A stretch of DNA of 64,000 nucleotides from Pictodentalium vernedei (taxonomy: Eukaryota > Mollusca > Scaphopoda > Dentaliida > Dentaliidae): contig CM062297.1 of assembly GCA_031216915.1 (NCBI GenBank), positions 366,247,704-366,311,703 of the forward strand, given 5' to 3'. Position numbers and translations under genes: made by a program. Below, piece by piece: positions 32,633 to 42,539 of this stretch (position 1 is the first letter of the stretch; every line of letters starts with the position of its first letter). The notes beneath the pieces are model-generated. The model was given only the letters and a program-made list of their open reading frames with translations, had not been told where the DNA came from and made no database searches.

Positions 32633-33439
32633 CTAATTTTTATTTTCACGCTCTATCTTATTATCATCAGAAACATAAAACTTGTCAAATCTGCACCGAT
32701 ATTTTCCGTGATTAAATTTGCTAGTCAAATCGATCACGACGAAATTGTAAAGTCCTCCATCCCAAACACTCTTGCAGAATCTCCGGAATTCCGCCGCGCT
32801 CATGTCGTTTGCGATGTGATCGCTGTAGATGTGATTGAGATTCTTGAGATCTTGGCGAAAGAGACATAGTAAATTAGCGTTCTCCCTTATCGTCTGTCTG
32901 GGCAATTGAAAATAATTCTGCGACAGGTAGAAACAGTCCACGTTGCTGTGACGACCCCTAACGTAATACGATTCGCATCGGTTCTGTCTCTCCAAAAGCA
33001 GATCGTCGAAAATCATGAGATTCTTATCTTCCGATTTCAATTCTCTAGGATCCAGAACGTCGCTAGCATTCTCATAAAATCGACACTCGACGTTCGAAGA
33101 TGCATTTCTCTTCATCAATTCCATCGCCGCACCGTTCAAAATGGTCGAAAGAGAAGCTTCACTTTTGTCGAATTCCTCCCTATTGTCAAAGATTCTGGCT
33201 ATGACGTCCTTAGGCAATCTACGATCCATGCACTCTCGAAGCAATCTGTATTCGGGCTGAAACAAGCTCTTGCCAAACACAAACAATCTGCCGTAATCCA
33301 ACCAGTCGGGTCGCGACAACAGATTGGTCTTTCCACAATTCGATTTTCCCACTATCAAGCCTCTTATGCTTTTGGGAAAGAACTCGTTATTCGACCTCTT
33401 GGTCGTGGCGTCGTTCCAAGACATATCTTTAATGTTCAT
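32633..33439 (-). CDS. A32-like (FtsK/HerA) genome-packaging ATPase
   Basis: Intact 268-residue frame from ATG 33439. Walker A is GKSNCGKT (residues 31-38) in RGLIVGKSNCGKTNLL; Walker B is LMIFDDLL (141-148); a sensor-like YLSQNYFQLPRQTIRENA follows, as in poxvirus A32 and Polinton ATPases. Length is normal for Polintons (about 230-270). It would pump DNA into the capsid. Position between the minor capsid gene and the basic protein is typical. The 320-codon frame on the opposite strand is a shadow. Confidence 0.92.
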   Translation of the reverse strand: MNIKDMSWNDATTKRSNNEFFPKSIRGLIVGKSNCGKTNLLSRPDWLDYGRLFVFGKSLFQPEYRLLRECMDRRLPKDVIARIFDNREEFDKSEASLSTILNGAAMELMKRNASSNVECRFYENASDVLDPRELKSEDKNLMIFDDLLLERQNRCESYYVRGRHSNVDCFYLSQNYFQLPRQTIRENANLLCLFRQDLKNLNHIYSDHIANDMSAAEFRRFCKSVWDGGLYNFVVIDLTSKFNHGKYRCRFDKFYVSDDNKIERENKN

Positions 33440-33528
33440 CTCTGTTTATTTTTTTTTTGTTATTTTAGATTTTTTCAAACACAATTTTTTATGTTTTTTC
33501 AAAGTCAGTTTTTAATATTATTATTTAT

Positions 33529-33909
33529 TTATATTAGACCGTCGCGAGTTCTCTTCAATCCAGATCCACTCGTCATTTTGGCTAAATCTTGTATGGGTAC
33601 CACAGCATCCTTAAAATCTTTCCAACTTTTTGATGTTCGCTCTAACGTAGCTCGCTTCGCCGGTGGACTGATCAACTTGTCGACCAACGCGTCGGCTGCC
33701 CTCTTGCCAGCCACAGAAGCTATCCTACCACTGGCTTCGGAAGCGGCTTTCTTACTAGCATCCAAAGCCGTCTTCTTACCGACTTCAAACGCAGTCGATG
33801 CGAGTTTTCTACCTGCATCACTCGTGAACGCTCGCATTATAGAATCGACGATGCCAGAACCACCTTGAACATAAGTTCTAACGTATCCCCTGTTCTTTAT
33901 CACCAACAT
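33529..33909 (-). CDS. Polinton Ala-rich basic protein
   Basis: Intact 126-residue frame from ATG 33909. It starts KNRGYVRTYVQGGSGIVDSI, then an Ala/Lys-rich helical stretch (residues ~30-80), then PPAKRATLER and an SGSGLKRTRDG end. Net basic. A short protein beginning with RGYVRTYVQGGSG recurs in Polintons (from memory). A DNA-condensing core role would suit the composition, but is not shown. Confidence 0.6.
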   Translation of the reverse strand: MLVIKNRGYVRTYVQGGSGIVDSIMRAFTSDAGRKLASTAFEVGKKTALDASKKAASEASGRIASVAGKRAADALVDKLISPPAKRATLERTSKSWKDFKDAVVPIQDLAKMTSGSGLKRTRDGLI

Positions 33910-34067
33910 ATTTTTATTTTATAATATATATTTTGTTTTCACTGGTAAATCGTTTGTTGTTTAAATACTTTATTATTCTAGTATAAAATTTACTGTTTTT
34001 ATTTTATATATTTTTGTTTGTTTGTTTCTCTCTACTTATTATATACATCAACCCTTCAATTCGTTCA

Positions 34068-34934
34068 TCAGCCTTTTATAATGTTTTTATTCAAAACCTT
34101 CTGTCTTAACAATTCGTCGCATATGCTAACTATCTCATTATCTAATCCTGTGTTACCAGCGCGTCTACTTGCCATCAACAAACTCAATCTCTGAGACAGA
34201 GCGTCAGAATCGCTCAGTAGAAAAGTGGTTTTCACCCCTTTGCCAGTCACCTACTCGACGAACTTCTTATTCAAATCCCATATGGGTTTCACCACTTTCG
34301 TCCACTTGTAACCTATGTTGGCTTTGGGTCTCGTCTCTCTGGCATTGTTATTTCTCTTCATGGCGTGGGTCTGAACCAGAATGTCGCCGCAGTTGTCGAA
34401 ATCCTGTTCCGTGTAATCTCCAGGCTTGTCGAAAAGGAGCAATTTGCGCAGTCCAGGAGTTAATTCATACCTATTCGACAGACGATTAAATTATCATCAT
34501 CCTCTCGCACTTCTGTGTCGCCCACAAAAGTTCTACCGTCAATATAAATTCCATACAACAGATCTCTCTTACCACCATCCTCGGACGACGCGACGCTATC
34601 AGTGGTGATAGTCGAAGCTGTATCGTCGCTCTCGCTCACGTCGGTTTCGATTCTCATGGGAACGTAATCCGGTGTAGGTTGAAAGGAATACTGTTTTGTA
34701 AAAGTACCGGGCAACGAACCCATTCTCAAAGAACTCTCTTTTATGGGTCTCAATTCTTCAACTATCTCCTTCCTGCTTCGTTCCTGAACATCCGTTATGG
34801 GTTTTAATATTTTTTTGGCTTTGCGCATTAATTCCACTTCTCCAAGCCGTCTGCTTCTATCAGCTGATTGAATACTCTTCTTAAGACGTATATATTCGTT
34901 TAAAAGTTGATCTCCACGTTTGGCATCTTTTCGT
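34068..34934 (-). pseudogene. DUF8207-like Polinton protein, frameshift and stop
   Basis: Read leftward. The open frame at 34934-34460 begins without a clear ATG (first residues RGDQLLNEYIRLKKSIQ), has a helical charged part and an acidic Ser/Thr linker, then DLLYGIYIDGRTFVGD. A frameshift near 34470 leads to LTPGLRKLLLFDKPGDYTEQ and IGYKWTKVVKPIW; an in-frame TAG at 34251-34253 precedes KTTFLLSDSDALSQRLSLLM, GNTGLDNEIVSICDELLRQK. The order 'short strand, TPGL..L', 'KW..I..I' then 'LLMASRRAGNTG' is that of a protein seen repeatedly in invertebrate Polintons. Function unknown. Confidence 0.65.
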
Positions 34935-35777
34935 TTTTAAATTATTAATATTTCCTTTGAGTATGCTAATGTGAGTTATTTATTATTTTCAAAAATTAAA
35001 TGTATAATTATTTTTATGTTTTATGTTTTAAGTAAATAAAAATCTTCTGTCTTTAATATAATAACTAAAAACCAGTTGAGGAAAAAACATTTTACATGAT
35101 AAAACCTCTATAAATGCGTTTTGTTTCCGAACGCGTTAAAAATCGCATCACAGGTTATTCACTCAGTGACGAACTGGAGAACTTTGAAAAGTTTGAAAGT
35201 TTTAGCGCATAAGAAACTAGTTTCTGATTTAATGCATTTGAGAATAATTACATCCGTTAAAAGGGTTCATTCATATCTCCGAACATTATCACAAATATAT
35301 TAAAAATTAAATTACCTGTTAAACCTGACTGAGTGGAAACGCGCTTTTATTGTCTATTATTAAAACGATTCATTGAACGAAACCCTTTCATTCACACCAG
35401 AACAAAACATGAGTGTCTATTATAATAGTTTTATCTCTTAAAAATTCACCTAAGTGAAAAAGGTTTTATAATAGAATTTTATTTGAATGAAACAATTCTA
35501 CGAACTATTTTTATTTGAATGAAACAATTCTACAAAGTGTTTTATTAAGATTTATTTCACAAAATTCGCAGTGACAAAACGTAAACAAACGATTTTCCAT
35601 CGATTCTAATTTTCCAAAACTCAATTTTCAATGTCATTCGTTGAACGAAAACCTTTCATTCACACCGAAACAAAACATGAATGTCTATTATGACACAATT
35701 TATCGAATTCAATCTTATAGTCGACTCTATTAAACGAAACAAGCTATTTATTTACACTGAGTACAAAATTGAAAAAA
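34935..35777. other. gene-free right subterminal region of the Polinton
   Basis: No coding frame supported. It holds two diverged direct repeats (CCTTTCATTCACACC then CAAAACATGA at about 35383-35440 and 35646-35700) and a local duplication of ATTTGAATGAAACAATTCTAC (35481, 35512, starting positions approximate). No capsid-like protein is hidden here in any frame that I could see. Confidence 0.5.
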
Positions 35778-36507
35778 CTCCTCAAAACCGATTCTATCAC
35801 GATTCGTCTCACAAAACTCAAGAGATGAATTGGCAAATCGTTTTCACCGATCAAATCGCATCCTATACCGTCCGAAACGCGATCGCGAACGTGGTGGTCT
35901 AGAACCCACAAACCTCCTTTTTTTCATATACCGGAGGCCCAAATCGGTCTTAAAACAAAAATCCTCGATGAATAACTACACTTTACACCACTTTTCACCG
36001 TTGGCGAACGTCGAAAGAACGTTTTGAGGTCGATTTTCCCTGGTCTAGAATCCGCAAATGGGTTTCCCCGATCGGATCGCACTTTAACCGTTCGAACATT
36101 CGTTGGTGAACGTAGGCGGTTCAGAATCCGCAAACTACTTTTTGATGCTGGTCTGGAAGCCGCAAAACGTTTTTTGCTCGCGTTCAACAACGATAGATCG
36201 AAGGTCTGATCCGCGATGGGAACGTAGAGAAAAAATTTTTAAATTATATTTTCTTAAAATTTCGTACATTTTTTCACTTTTGAGCGACGTGTCGAATGTA
36301 CGCGTTTGCCAACGGGTATTTGAATGTTAAAAGTGCGATCTGTGAGCCTCAAAACCAATGGCGGATTCTTGACCACCATGAAAAAACGACATTTTTTGCA
36401 CTCTGTACTCGATTTAACACTGAATCCCTATGGCGGTACACGTACATGTACGTGTACATGTACGTGTACATGTACAAGTGGTCGGGAATCCGCCTTTTAT
36501 ACCTACT
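35778..36507. repeat. Polinton right terminal inverted repeat
   Basis: Reverse complement of 21233-21962, ending CCTTTTATACCTACT. A GTACATGTACGT array lies at about 36438-36476. Confidence 0.95.
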
Positions 36508-36513
36508 TATGTG
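36508..36513. repeat. target-site duplication, right copy
   Basis: TATGTG directly after the terminal CT, matching 21227-21232. Confidence 0.9.
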
Positions 36514-36800
36514 CTAAGGTCTTTCGAGTCACACTGTGGTTATTGATTACATATTGCAGCGATTTTGGTACTCACAATTTCGACCCTCTAATGCATTCCT
36601 CAATTTCACATGTAAATTTTAATGTCCTAAAAGTGGGCGGAGCAATTTTTTTTAAAGGGGACTAATTCAAACTTTTGACAGCAGAACACACTTAAATATC
36701 AGACATATTGATCTGAGACCAAAACAAGGATTGAAATATGAGATGAGGTCACTCAGCGCAGAAGTTCGGGGTTGCTTGACAAATGTCTTGTATTTTTGGC
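36514..36800. repeat. host tandem repeat right of the Polinton
   Basis: Continues the diverged ~232-bp repeat: CTCTAATGCATTCCTCAATT and AAAGTGGGCGGAGC match words in the left flank and in 42.5-44.3 kb. Confidence 0.6.
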
Positions 36801-37175
36801 ATGAAACTCTTCAACTGCAATGCACAACAAAGTATTTCCGATTTCTTCAAAATTCTTTTCTGATTCCTCAATAGAACATATTAAATGGTGTGCACAGATG
36901 TTATTTCTGGTTTCTTGAAACAAGTGTAGAACACATGATCTATAATTTTGACCATACTATTATCTATTATATACTGAGTCAAAAAAGAAAGTATAATAAA
37001 CTTTGAGGAGCATTTCTTTTAGTATTATCGACTTTAATTCCAAACAAATTATTGTAAATTCATATTTCGAGTCTGTCTGTATGAATTTGCAAAATTTCAT
37101 GTTCTTAATGTTGCCAGCGTCACGTCAGTGGTCGCAATTCAGGCATGGGGTGAAATGAAAAGTTCACACATGCAG
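36801..37175. other. non-coding stretch
   Basis: AT-rich; probably includes the 3' end of the Tc1-like element beginning at 37176. No gene. Confidence 0.4.
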
Positions 37176-37745
37176 TCAATAGCGTACATGACCACCGTTT
37201 GCCTCTTGGATGGCAAGACATCGACGGCGCATGGACCTGATAAGTCTCTGGATGTCACCCTGTGGTACTGGGTTCCACTCCTGCCTTAGAACATTACGTA
37301 AATCGCCTAATGTCTGAAGATCATGAAGTCGTACCCAACGGTCCAATTGATCCCAAAGATGCTGGATTGGCGACAAATCAGGCGAAAGTGGGGGCCAGGG
37401 ATGAAGTTCGAGAAAGTCACGACAGATATGCGCCACGTGACATCTGGCATTGTCGTGCTGGAATAACTGCAATCCGACGTTAGCGTTGAACTACGGGACA
37501 ACAACACTGTTAAGAATTTCGTCCCTATATCGCTGTCCATTCAGATTATCATCGATGAAAATCAACTGCGTTCGATGGCGCAAGAAAATTCCTGTCCAAG
37601 CCATTACACTTCCCCCGCCGAAACGGTCGCATTCCCGCACGCAAGCATCAGAAAATCGTTCTCCTTGACGGCGATATACTCTTGCCCTACCATCAGCGCG
37701 CCGTAGACAAAATCGTGATTCATCACTAAAAAGAACTATGCTCAA
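37176..37745 (-). pseudogene. Tc1-like transposase, C-terminal half only
   Basis: Minus strand. VLFSDESRFCLRRADGRARV holds the first Asp, with GGGSVMAWTGIF after it; a frameshift near 37480 leads to FQHDNARCHVAH (second Asp) and LSPDLSPIQHLWDQLDR. In the family the last box is PIEHLWDEL; here the catalytic Glu has become Gln. The N-terminal DNA-binding half is absent. Different subfamily from 3952-4946, judging by the boxes. Confidence 0.8.
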
Positions 37746-37844
37746 TCGCAGCTGAGTTCAGGGAACACGCTTACAATATACTAAATTTTAAAAAAATCGA
37801 TGCATTTTAATTTTTTTTTCAACCTATGGCCCTCTATGACGTTC

Positions 37845-37983
37845 GACGAGCTCGTTCCAAAGAGGGGTCATAACCTATGTTTTTGAGACAAAAAATGAAA
37901 AAAAAACAAACAATGAAAATAAATTGGCGATTTTTATGAATAGCGCTGTCCGGTTTTGGCAGTTACGATAGGTAAAGGGTTAA
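37845..37983. repeat. half copy of the CCCTTTAC foldback family
   Basis: Begins at the palindrome centre (CGACGAGCTCGTTCC) and ends GGTAAAGGGTTAA; the first arm is missing. Confidence 0.75.
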
Positions 37984-38394
37984 ATAAGATTGCAGAAAAC
38001 AGACAAAACTTCAAAGTGGCGTAAAAACTTTAAAATGGCGTTAAATCGAAGAACAAATATTTTCTGGTCATTTACAGATGTACACCGTCCCTTTTCATTC
38101 TAATATGAGACTCCTGATACCAACGATGCCAATTTTATACGCTTTTCTGTACCTTTTATTTTCAACCTCATTTTAACCTTACACCTTTTGAAATTTGGAG
38201 GATATATATATCTCCACAAAAAAACATATCAAAAATGCCCTACGGTCCTTGGGAATTCCCAAAACGTTCAGCTGACGTCAAAAAATTAAAGTGCCGGGGA
38301 TTTTAATGAAATTTTAGAATGTTGTACAACTAAAAAATTAGAAGATAGCTGTTGACTATTATTTTTTTTTCTATTTATCGCAATTATAGATGTT
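37984..38394. other. non-coding stretch
   Basis: AT-rich with no supportable gene. Confidence 0.4.
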
Positions 38395-38562
38395 TTTATG
38401 TCACTTCAAGGCCTTAGTACACAACGCCACCGTGCCCCCAGGTGGGAAATGGAGCTGAAATGTCTTGCCCAACGACACAACGCGGTTATCGCAGGTGGAA
38501 TTCGAACCGAGGACCTCTCGGCTTGAAGCCTGCGCCTCTACCAACTGAGTCAACGCAACCCG
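38395..38562 (-). mobile_element. SINE, tRNA-derived head, 3'-truncated, minus strand
   Basis: On the minus strand: A-box-like GACTCAGTTGGTAGAGGC, B-box-like GGTTCGAATTCC, then TTGTGTCGTTGGGCAAGACA and GGGGGCACGGTGGCGTTGTG. The body ends about 38395, without the second half and tail of the 19.2-kb copy. Confidence 0.75.
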
Positions 38563-38611
38563 AACCAACGGCATATGCCGCTTAATTAGTACATTAACGC
38601 TTTAACTAACG

Positions 38612-38737
38612 TTAACGCCTTACCTAACGTAACGGCCCAAACCGGCCAGCGCTATTCACAAAGTTCAACATTCAGTTTTCATTACTTTTTCATTTTTTGT
38701 CACAAAAACATAGCTTATGACCCCTCACTGGAACGGG
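38612..38737. repeat. half copy of the CCCTTTAC foldback family
   Basis: Starts CCTTACCTAACGTAACGG and runs to CCCCTCACTGGAACGG, breaking near the palindrome centre. Confidence 0.7.
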
Positions 38738-38769
38738 ATCATAAGCAGTGTTCACGCTGACTCATTATC

Positions 38770-39240
38770 CGAATCCAAGATGGCTGCTGGCAGCCATGTT
38801 TTTCCACAAAATTCAGAAATATTTGATAGCTCCCACCTAGATATCAAACCAAAGCTACATATGAAATTTAAAAAAGATCGAGTGAGAGTGGCAGCATGTC
38901 GGGTGTGCAAATAGAATTGTTGATAATTTATATGCTAAATCTAAGATGGCCACTTGATTTTCAATGAAATTTGGAAAAATTCGATAGCTCGCTTTTAGAT
39001 ATTGCCCAAAAGCCACATATGAAATTTGGGACTGATCGGGTGAGAGCCACGGTTTGTAAGGTGTGCTAAAGGGATTGTTGGACAATTTATATTCAAATCC
39101 AAGACGGCTGCTGGCAGCCACGTTTTTCAACAAAATTCAGAAAAATTCAATAGCTTCCATCTAGACATCACCCCAAAGCTACATGTGAAATTTGAAAAAT
39201 ATTGGGTGGGAGATACGGCCTGTAGACTTTCTTGAATGAC
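38770..39240. repeat. tandem repeat, three units of ~160 bp
   Basis: TCCAAGATGGCTGCTGGCAG begins near 38774, with diverged starts near 38939 and 39098; each unit continues with AAATTCAGAAA, GATAGCT, CATATGAAATTT and a GTGAGAG word. Confidence 0.7.
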
Positions 39241-40540
39241 TGCCTTTCTTTTACAGTGGTGCGAAATCGTGCACAGCATAAATATACCATTGTAGGTTGA
39301 GACTTGCAGTAACACATTTGATTTATTCCCGTTTGCAAGGGATATATCCACACTACCTTTGGCTCAGAATTGTTGAGTATTGAGAACAACCGTCATATTT
39401 TTGAAGTGGTACACACGTTCCTTATATCAAGTAGACGTTTCCGATTAACTAAAACCAACACGAGGAAAATCACCAACTATGTTTGACTGGTCGTTTTTAC
39501 TCCTGTTTCCAACATAAATATCTTCTCTTCTTTGGCTCAGCTCCGGCGAGGTTGTATATGCCGGACTTTACATTGAAAGCGCATCGGTTGTGTTATGAGT
39601 TTATGAAGGCAAAGGTAATGCATCGTGTATTCAAGGTGGCCTCCTCATCCATCTCCATTTCTTTATTTTTTTAGCTCTCCTTCACATGTTAAGTTTAAAC
39701 AATCCCACATGTCGTTGCCTGGCGGTCTGAGTCCCACTTACCCTATTTTGTTCTTGAATAGAGTTAGGTTCCCCTACCTTGTTCTTGTATAGAGGTACCT
39801 TATATTGTTGCACTTGCGCTGTCCTGGGCGGTACGTCGCACCTCTTCACCTGCGATTGGTTTTGTGTGTGGTATTGGGAATTCCCAAGGCGTGTAGATAC
39901 GGCATTTAACTTATTTCCTGAAACGTTAAGATATCTCGTGACTGTAAACAAATTTGGCTGTGTGTGTGGGGGGGGGGGGGGGGGGTGCGGCGACCCGGTC
40001 TTGGTCTTGAGAGGTCATTAAATAAATAAATGAATGCATTCAACTGCTCCAATCAATATGAAACGCAGAGACTTTCCTAACGATATCCAACACGCTAACC
40101 ATTATTACCATTACCTTTCTTCATCATGACTTTTATAGAAGGATGAACATAGATTAAACAGAATTGATCTTTGGATAATAAAAGGCATTGAACACGCATT
40201 ATTGAAGTTTGCTGCAACTGACTGCATCTGTTGAAATTAACTTCACGGCATCAAAAGGGCAAGCTCATTCGAGATGTGAAGATTTTCAAAATTCGCCTCA
40301 GTGGTTAGCTCCCCTGATACACCAAGACTGAGTACAAAAAAATCACTCTGAACAGGAAAATACAGAGGTGCAGCCCATAAGTCATGTAATTTTGAATTTA
40401 TGACTTCCATAGCTGTGGTATACGTGCTATTTATTAGATTATAAGGCGGTAAAAAATCGTATAGCGGGGAAAAAATCAATCATTTACGACGTTTAGTACA
40501 ACGTCGTTGTAGTGGGTCTAAGATTACCAACTTTATTATA
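39241..40540. other. non-coding stretch
   Basis: No supportable gene. Poly-G near 39968-39986. Short frames (39483-39674, 39779-40021) show no motif. Confidence 0.4.
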
Positions 40541-41250
40541 CGCCAAACGATAGATTATAAAAGAAATTGCGGAAAGATAGAAATGGTATCCCCCACTGTG
40601 AAGATATAGACATTTTCATTTTCGCGGTATCAATTAAAATGGTGGCTTTCAAAGCATCACTTCAAAGTGAATACGAGTCAAATTATGACTGCAAATGATC
40701 AATGTGTTCTGAAAATGTACAATGAAAAGAAAAGCTAGCGTTTCGGAGTTGATACCGATCATTTCCAGCAACAATTCAACACGTATCCACCTTGAATTGA
40801 TGCATGAACTCGCTAGTACAAACATGGCCTGAAAGTCTGTAATACAAATTCTTGGTTTGGTACGTCCTTTTAAAGGACGAACCAAACCAAAAACTTATAT
40901 TACGGACTTTCAGGCCATGTTTGGAGTAGAAACCCGCCAGCTGAATCAGATTGCAAGACGCTGTCTGTTCCGATTACCGACCAAATCACTTCCGCGTATC
41001 AATGATTCAATGCGCTGTTTACTTGCATGCACCAATTCAAGGTTGAAACGAATGGAATTATCAGATTCTTATAAAAAGCGTATAATAAAAAGAAAATCTA
41101 GTGTTTTTGAGTGGATACCGAAAATTATCTCACTTGTGACCGAGACAAATGGTTATTTTCGCTCGTGCAAGCGCTCGCGAAAAATACACATTTGTCTCGG
41201 TCACTCATGAGATAATTTTCGGTATCCACTCAAAAACACTAGATATTGTC
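40541..41250. repeat. large foldback repeat A, copy 2
   Basis: Closely matches 13201-13908: GATAGATTATAA start, core GGTTTGGTACGTCCTTTTAA near 40853-40872 and a second hairpin at 41096-41244 (AGTGTTTTTGAGTGGATACC and complement). Same orientation as copy 1. Confidence 0.75.
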
Positions 41251-41414
41251 TATGAATCTGGGGTAATTCGTCAACATCATCAGTCTGACTTATTTACGCT
41301 ACACGGATCATGGAGCCAACACGTATGGATTACTCCACAGTAGATACCTATTTGGATACCATGAAGAGGAGGGCTGGTGAAGAATTTTACCTCGCTCTTG
41401 AGAAATGGTGGACA

Positions 41415-42010
41415 TATAGAATATACCCCTAGTAGCTTGTTGTAACAAATATTCACCACGAGTGGTGAACATTTGGTACACCAAGCTACTTTGGGTATAT
41501 ATTATTTATAACATGATCGACAGATTATTAAGAGTCGCTATTATTTTTATCGATTTTACTGAAGAGCAGACGTACATACGTGCGAATCTGTTTTTGTTTA
41601 CATGAGCATAGGTGGGCGGTACTTCCGCTGTCAATTTTATCGCCGAAACGAAATGGAAAAAGAAACGGAGCCTTCTTCGTTTTAATAACATAATAATATA
41701 CTATTTCGAGTTATGGATGCTTTATTAACATGAGACAATGCATGTTTGTTATTTTTAGCATCTTATGAGGTAAACCCATTTAAAAAACGTAATAAATAAT
41801 TGCCACTCTCATTTCACTCTTCACGAGGCGACGTGCGATAAGTTTACTCATGTTTGCATTCAGGCCGACGTCACCAAAGGTCAACTTGGATGTAGTTCTA
41901 CTGTTGGCGTAAAGTTTTACAACTGAAATCTCATTGCCGGCGTGTTCACCACGGTTGGTGTGTAAAACTAAATTTTATGTCATAGGCTTTTCATATATAG
42001 TACAATAGGT
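41415..42010. repeat. foldback repeat C, copy 2 (inverted)
   Basis: Reverse orientation of 17635-18272. It begins AATATACCCCTAGTAGCTTG, has CACCACGAGTGGTG, and ends with CATAGGCTTTTCATATATAG. Confidence 0.75.
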
Positions 42011-42063
42011 TATCATGGTATAAAAGAACACTAACCAACACTGAGTTCCAAGAGATGATGAAA

Positions 42064-42180
42064 ACGTTCCCCACTATCGATGGGGCTAGAAGGCCATGCG
42101 GTTAAGTCCAATATCGTAACAGACCGAAACACTGGTTCGAACTCCCCGTATGGATTCAGGAAGAAGTGATAGTGGGGAAA
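42064..42180. repeat. small element with TTCCCCACTATC inverted ends and B-box-like word
   Basis: TTCCCCACTATCGATG near 42068 and GATAGTGGGGAA near 42168 are inverted ends; inside lies GGTTCGAACTCC, a tRNA B-box word. Possibly a short tRNA-derived or foldback element. Confidence 0.35.
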
Positions 42181-42539
42181 AAAGAAAACTGGGAAGAAGA
42201 GTGCTTCACAGAGGCGGAAATGCGTGGAGTGTGTTGCTAACCACCATCACGGCTTCGTGCCGGTCGTTTTCTTGGCCCGCAATGTAAGGATTCTCCCCAT
42301 TGGAGCTTCAAAAAAATATAGTCAAAATCATTGGTCATTTGAGGGGGCTATAGCTCTTGCCCTCTATGGCTCCTGCAAAATCAGTTTAAGGAGAGCCACA
42401 ATTGTTCTCCTTATGAACTGCGAATGCTCTTCTGAAACCTCCATTACCCTTATTAATAACCTTGCATAACTGATTGAAGTATAGGATAAGTCGCCAAGAA
42501 TTGGAGACGTAGTAGCTGCTCTAGATTTTTGAAAAGTTC
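42181..42539. other. non-coding stretch
   Basis: No supportable gene. Confidence 0.4.

Larger units (their letters stand above)
21233..36507. mobile_element. Maverick/Polinton virus-like DNA transposon, 15.3 kb
   Basis: Both ends are seen: 5' AGTAGGTATAAAAGG and 3' CCTTTTATACCTACT, the AG...CT termini known for Polintons, flanked by a 6-bp target duplication TATGTG at 21227-21232 and 36508-36513. Inverted repeats are about 730 bp (21233-21962 and 35778-36507). Inside are the diagnostic genes: DDE integrase, protein-primed family B polymerase, adenain-type protease and A32-like packaging ATPase, plus a probable minor capsid protein. Genes in 22.0-24.6 kb and at 30.1-30.5 kb run rightward, the rest leftward. 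Several genes carry frameshifts. No major capsid gene was recognised. The element would encode its own replication and integration, and probably a particle; this copy appears inactive as assembled. Confidence 0.95.

Noticed and set aside
32906-33868. 320-codon plus-strand open frame
   Set aside because: Antisense to the ATPase and basic-protein genes, whose translations carry clear Walker motifs; composition of the plus frame is not protein-like.
21233-36507. bacterial or phage contamination
   Set aside because: Target duplication, host repeat on both sides and Polinton gene set show integration in an animal chromosome.
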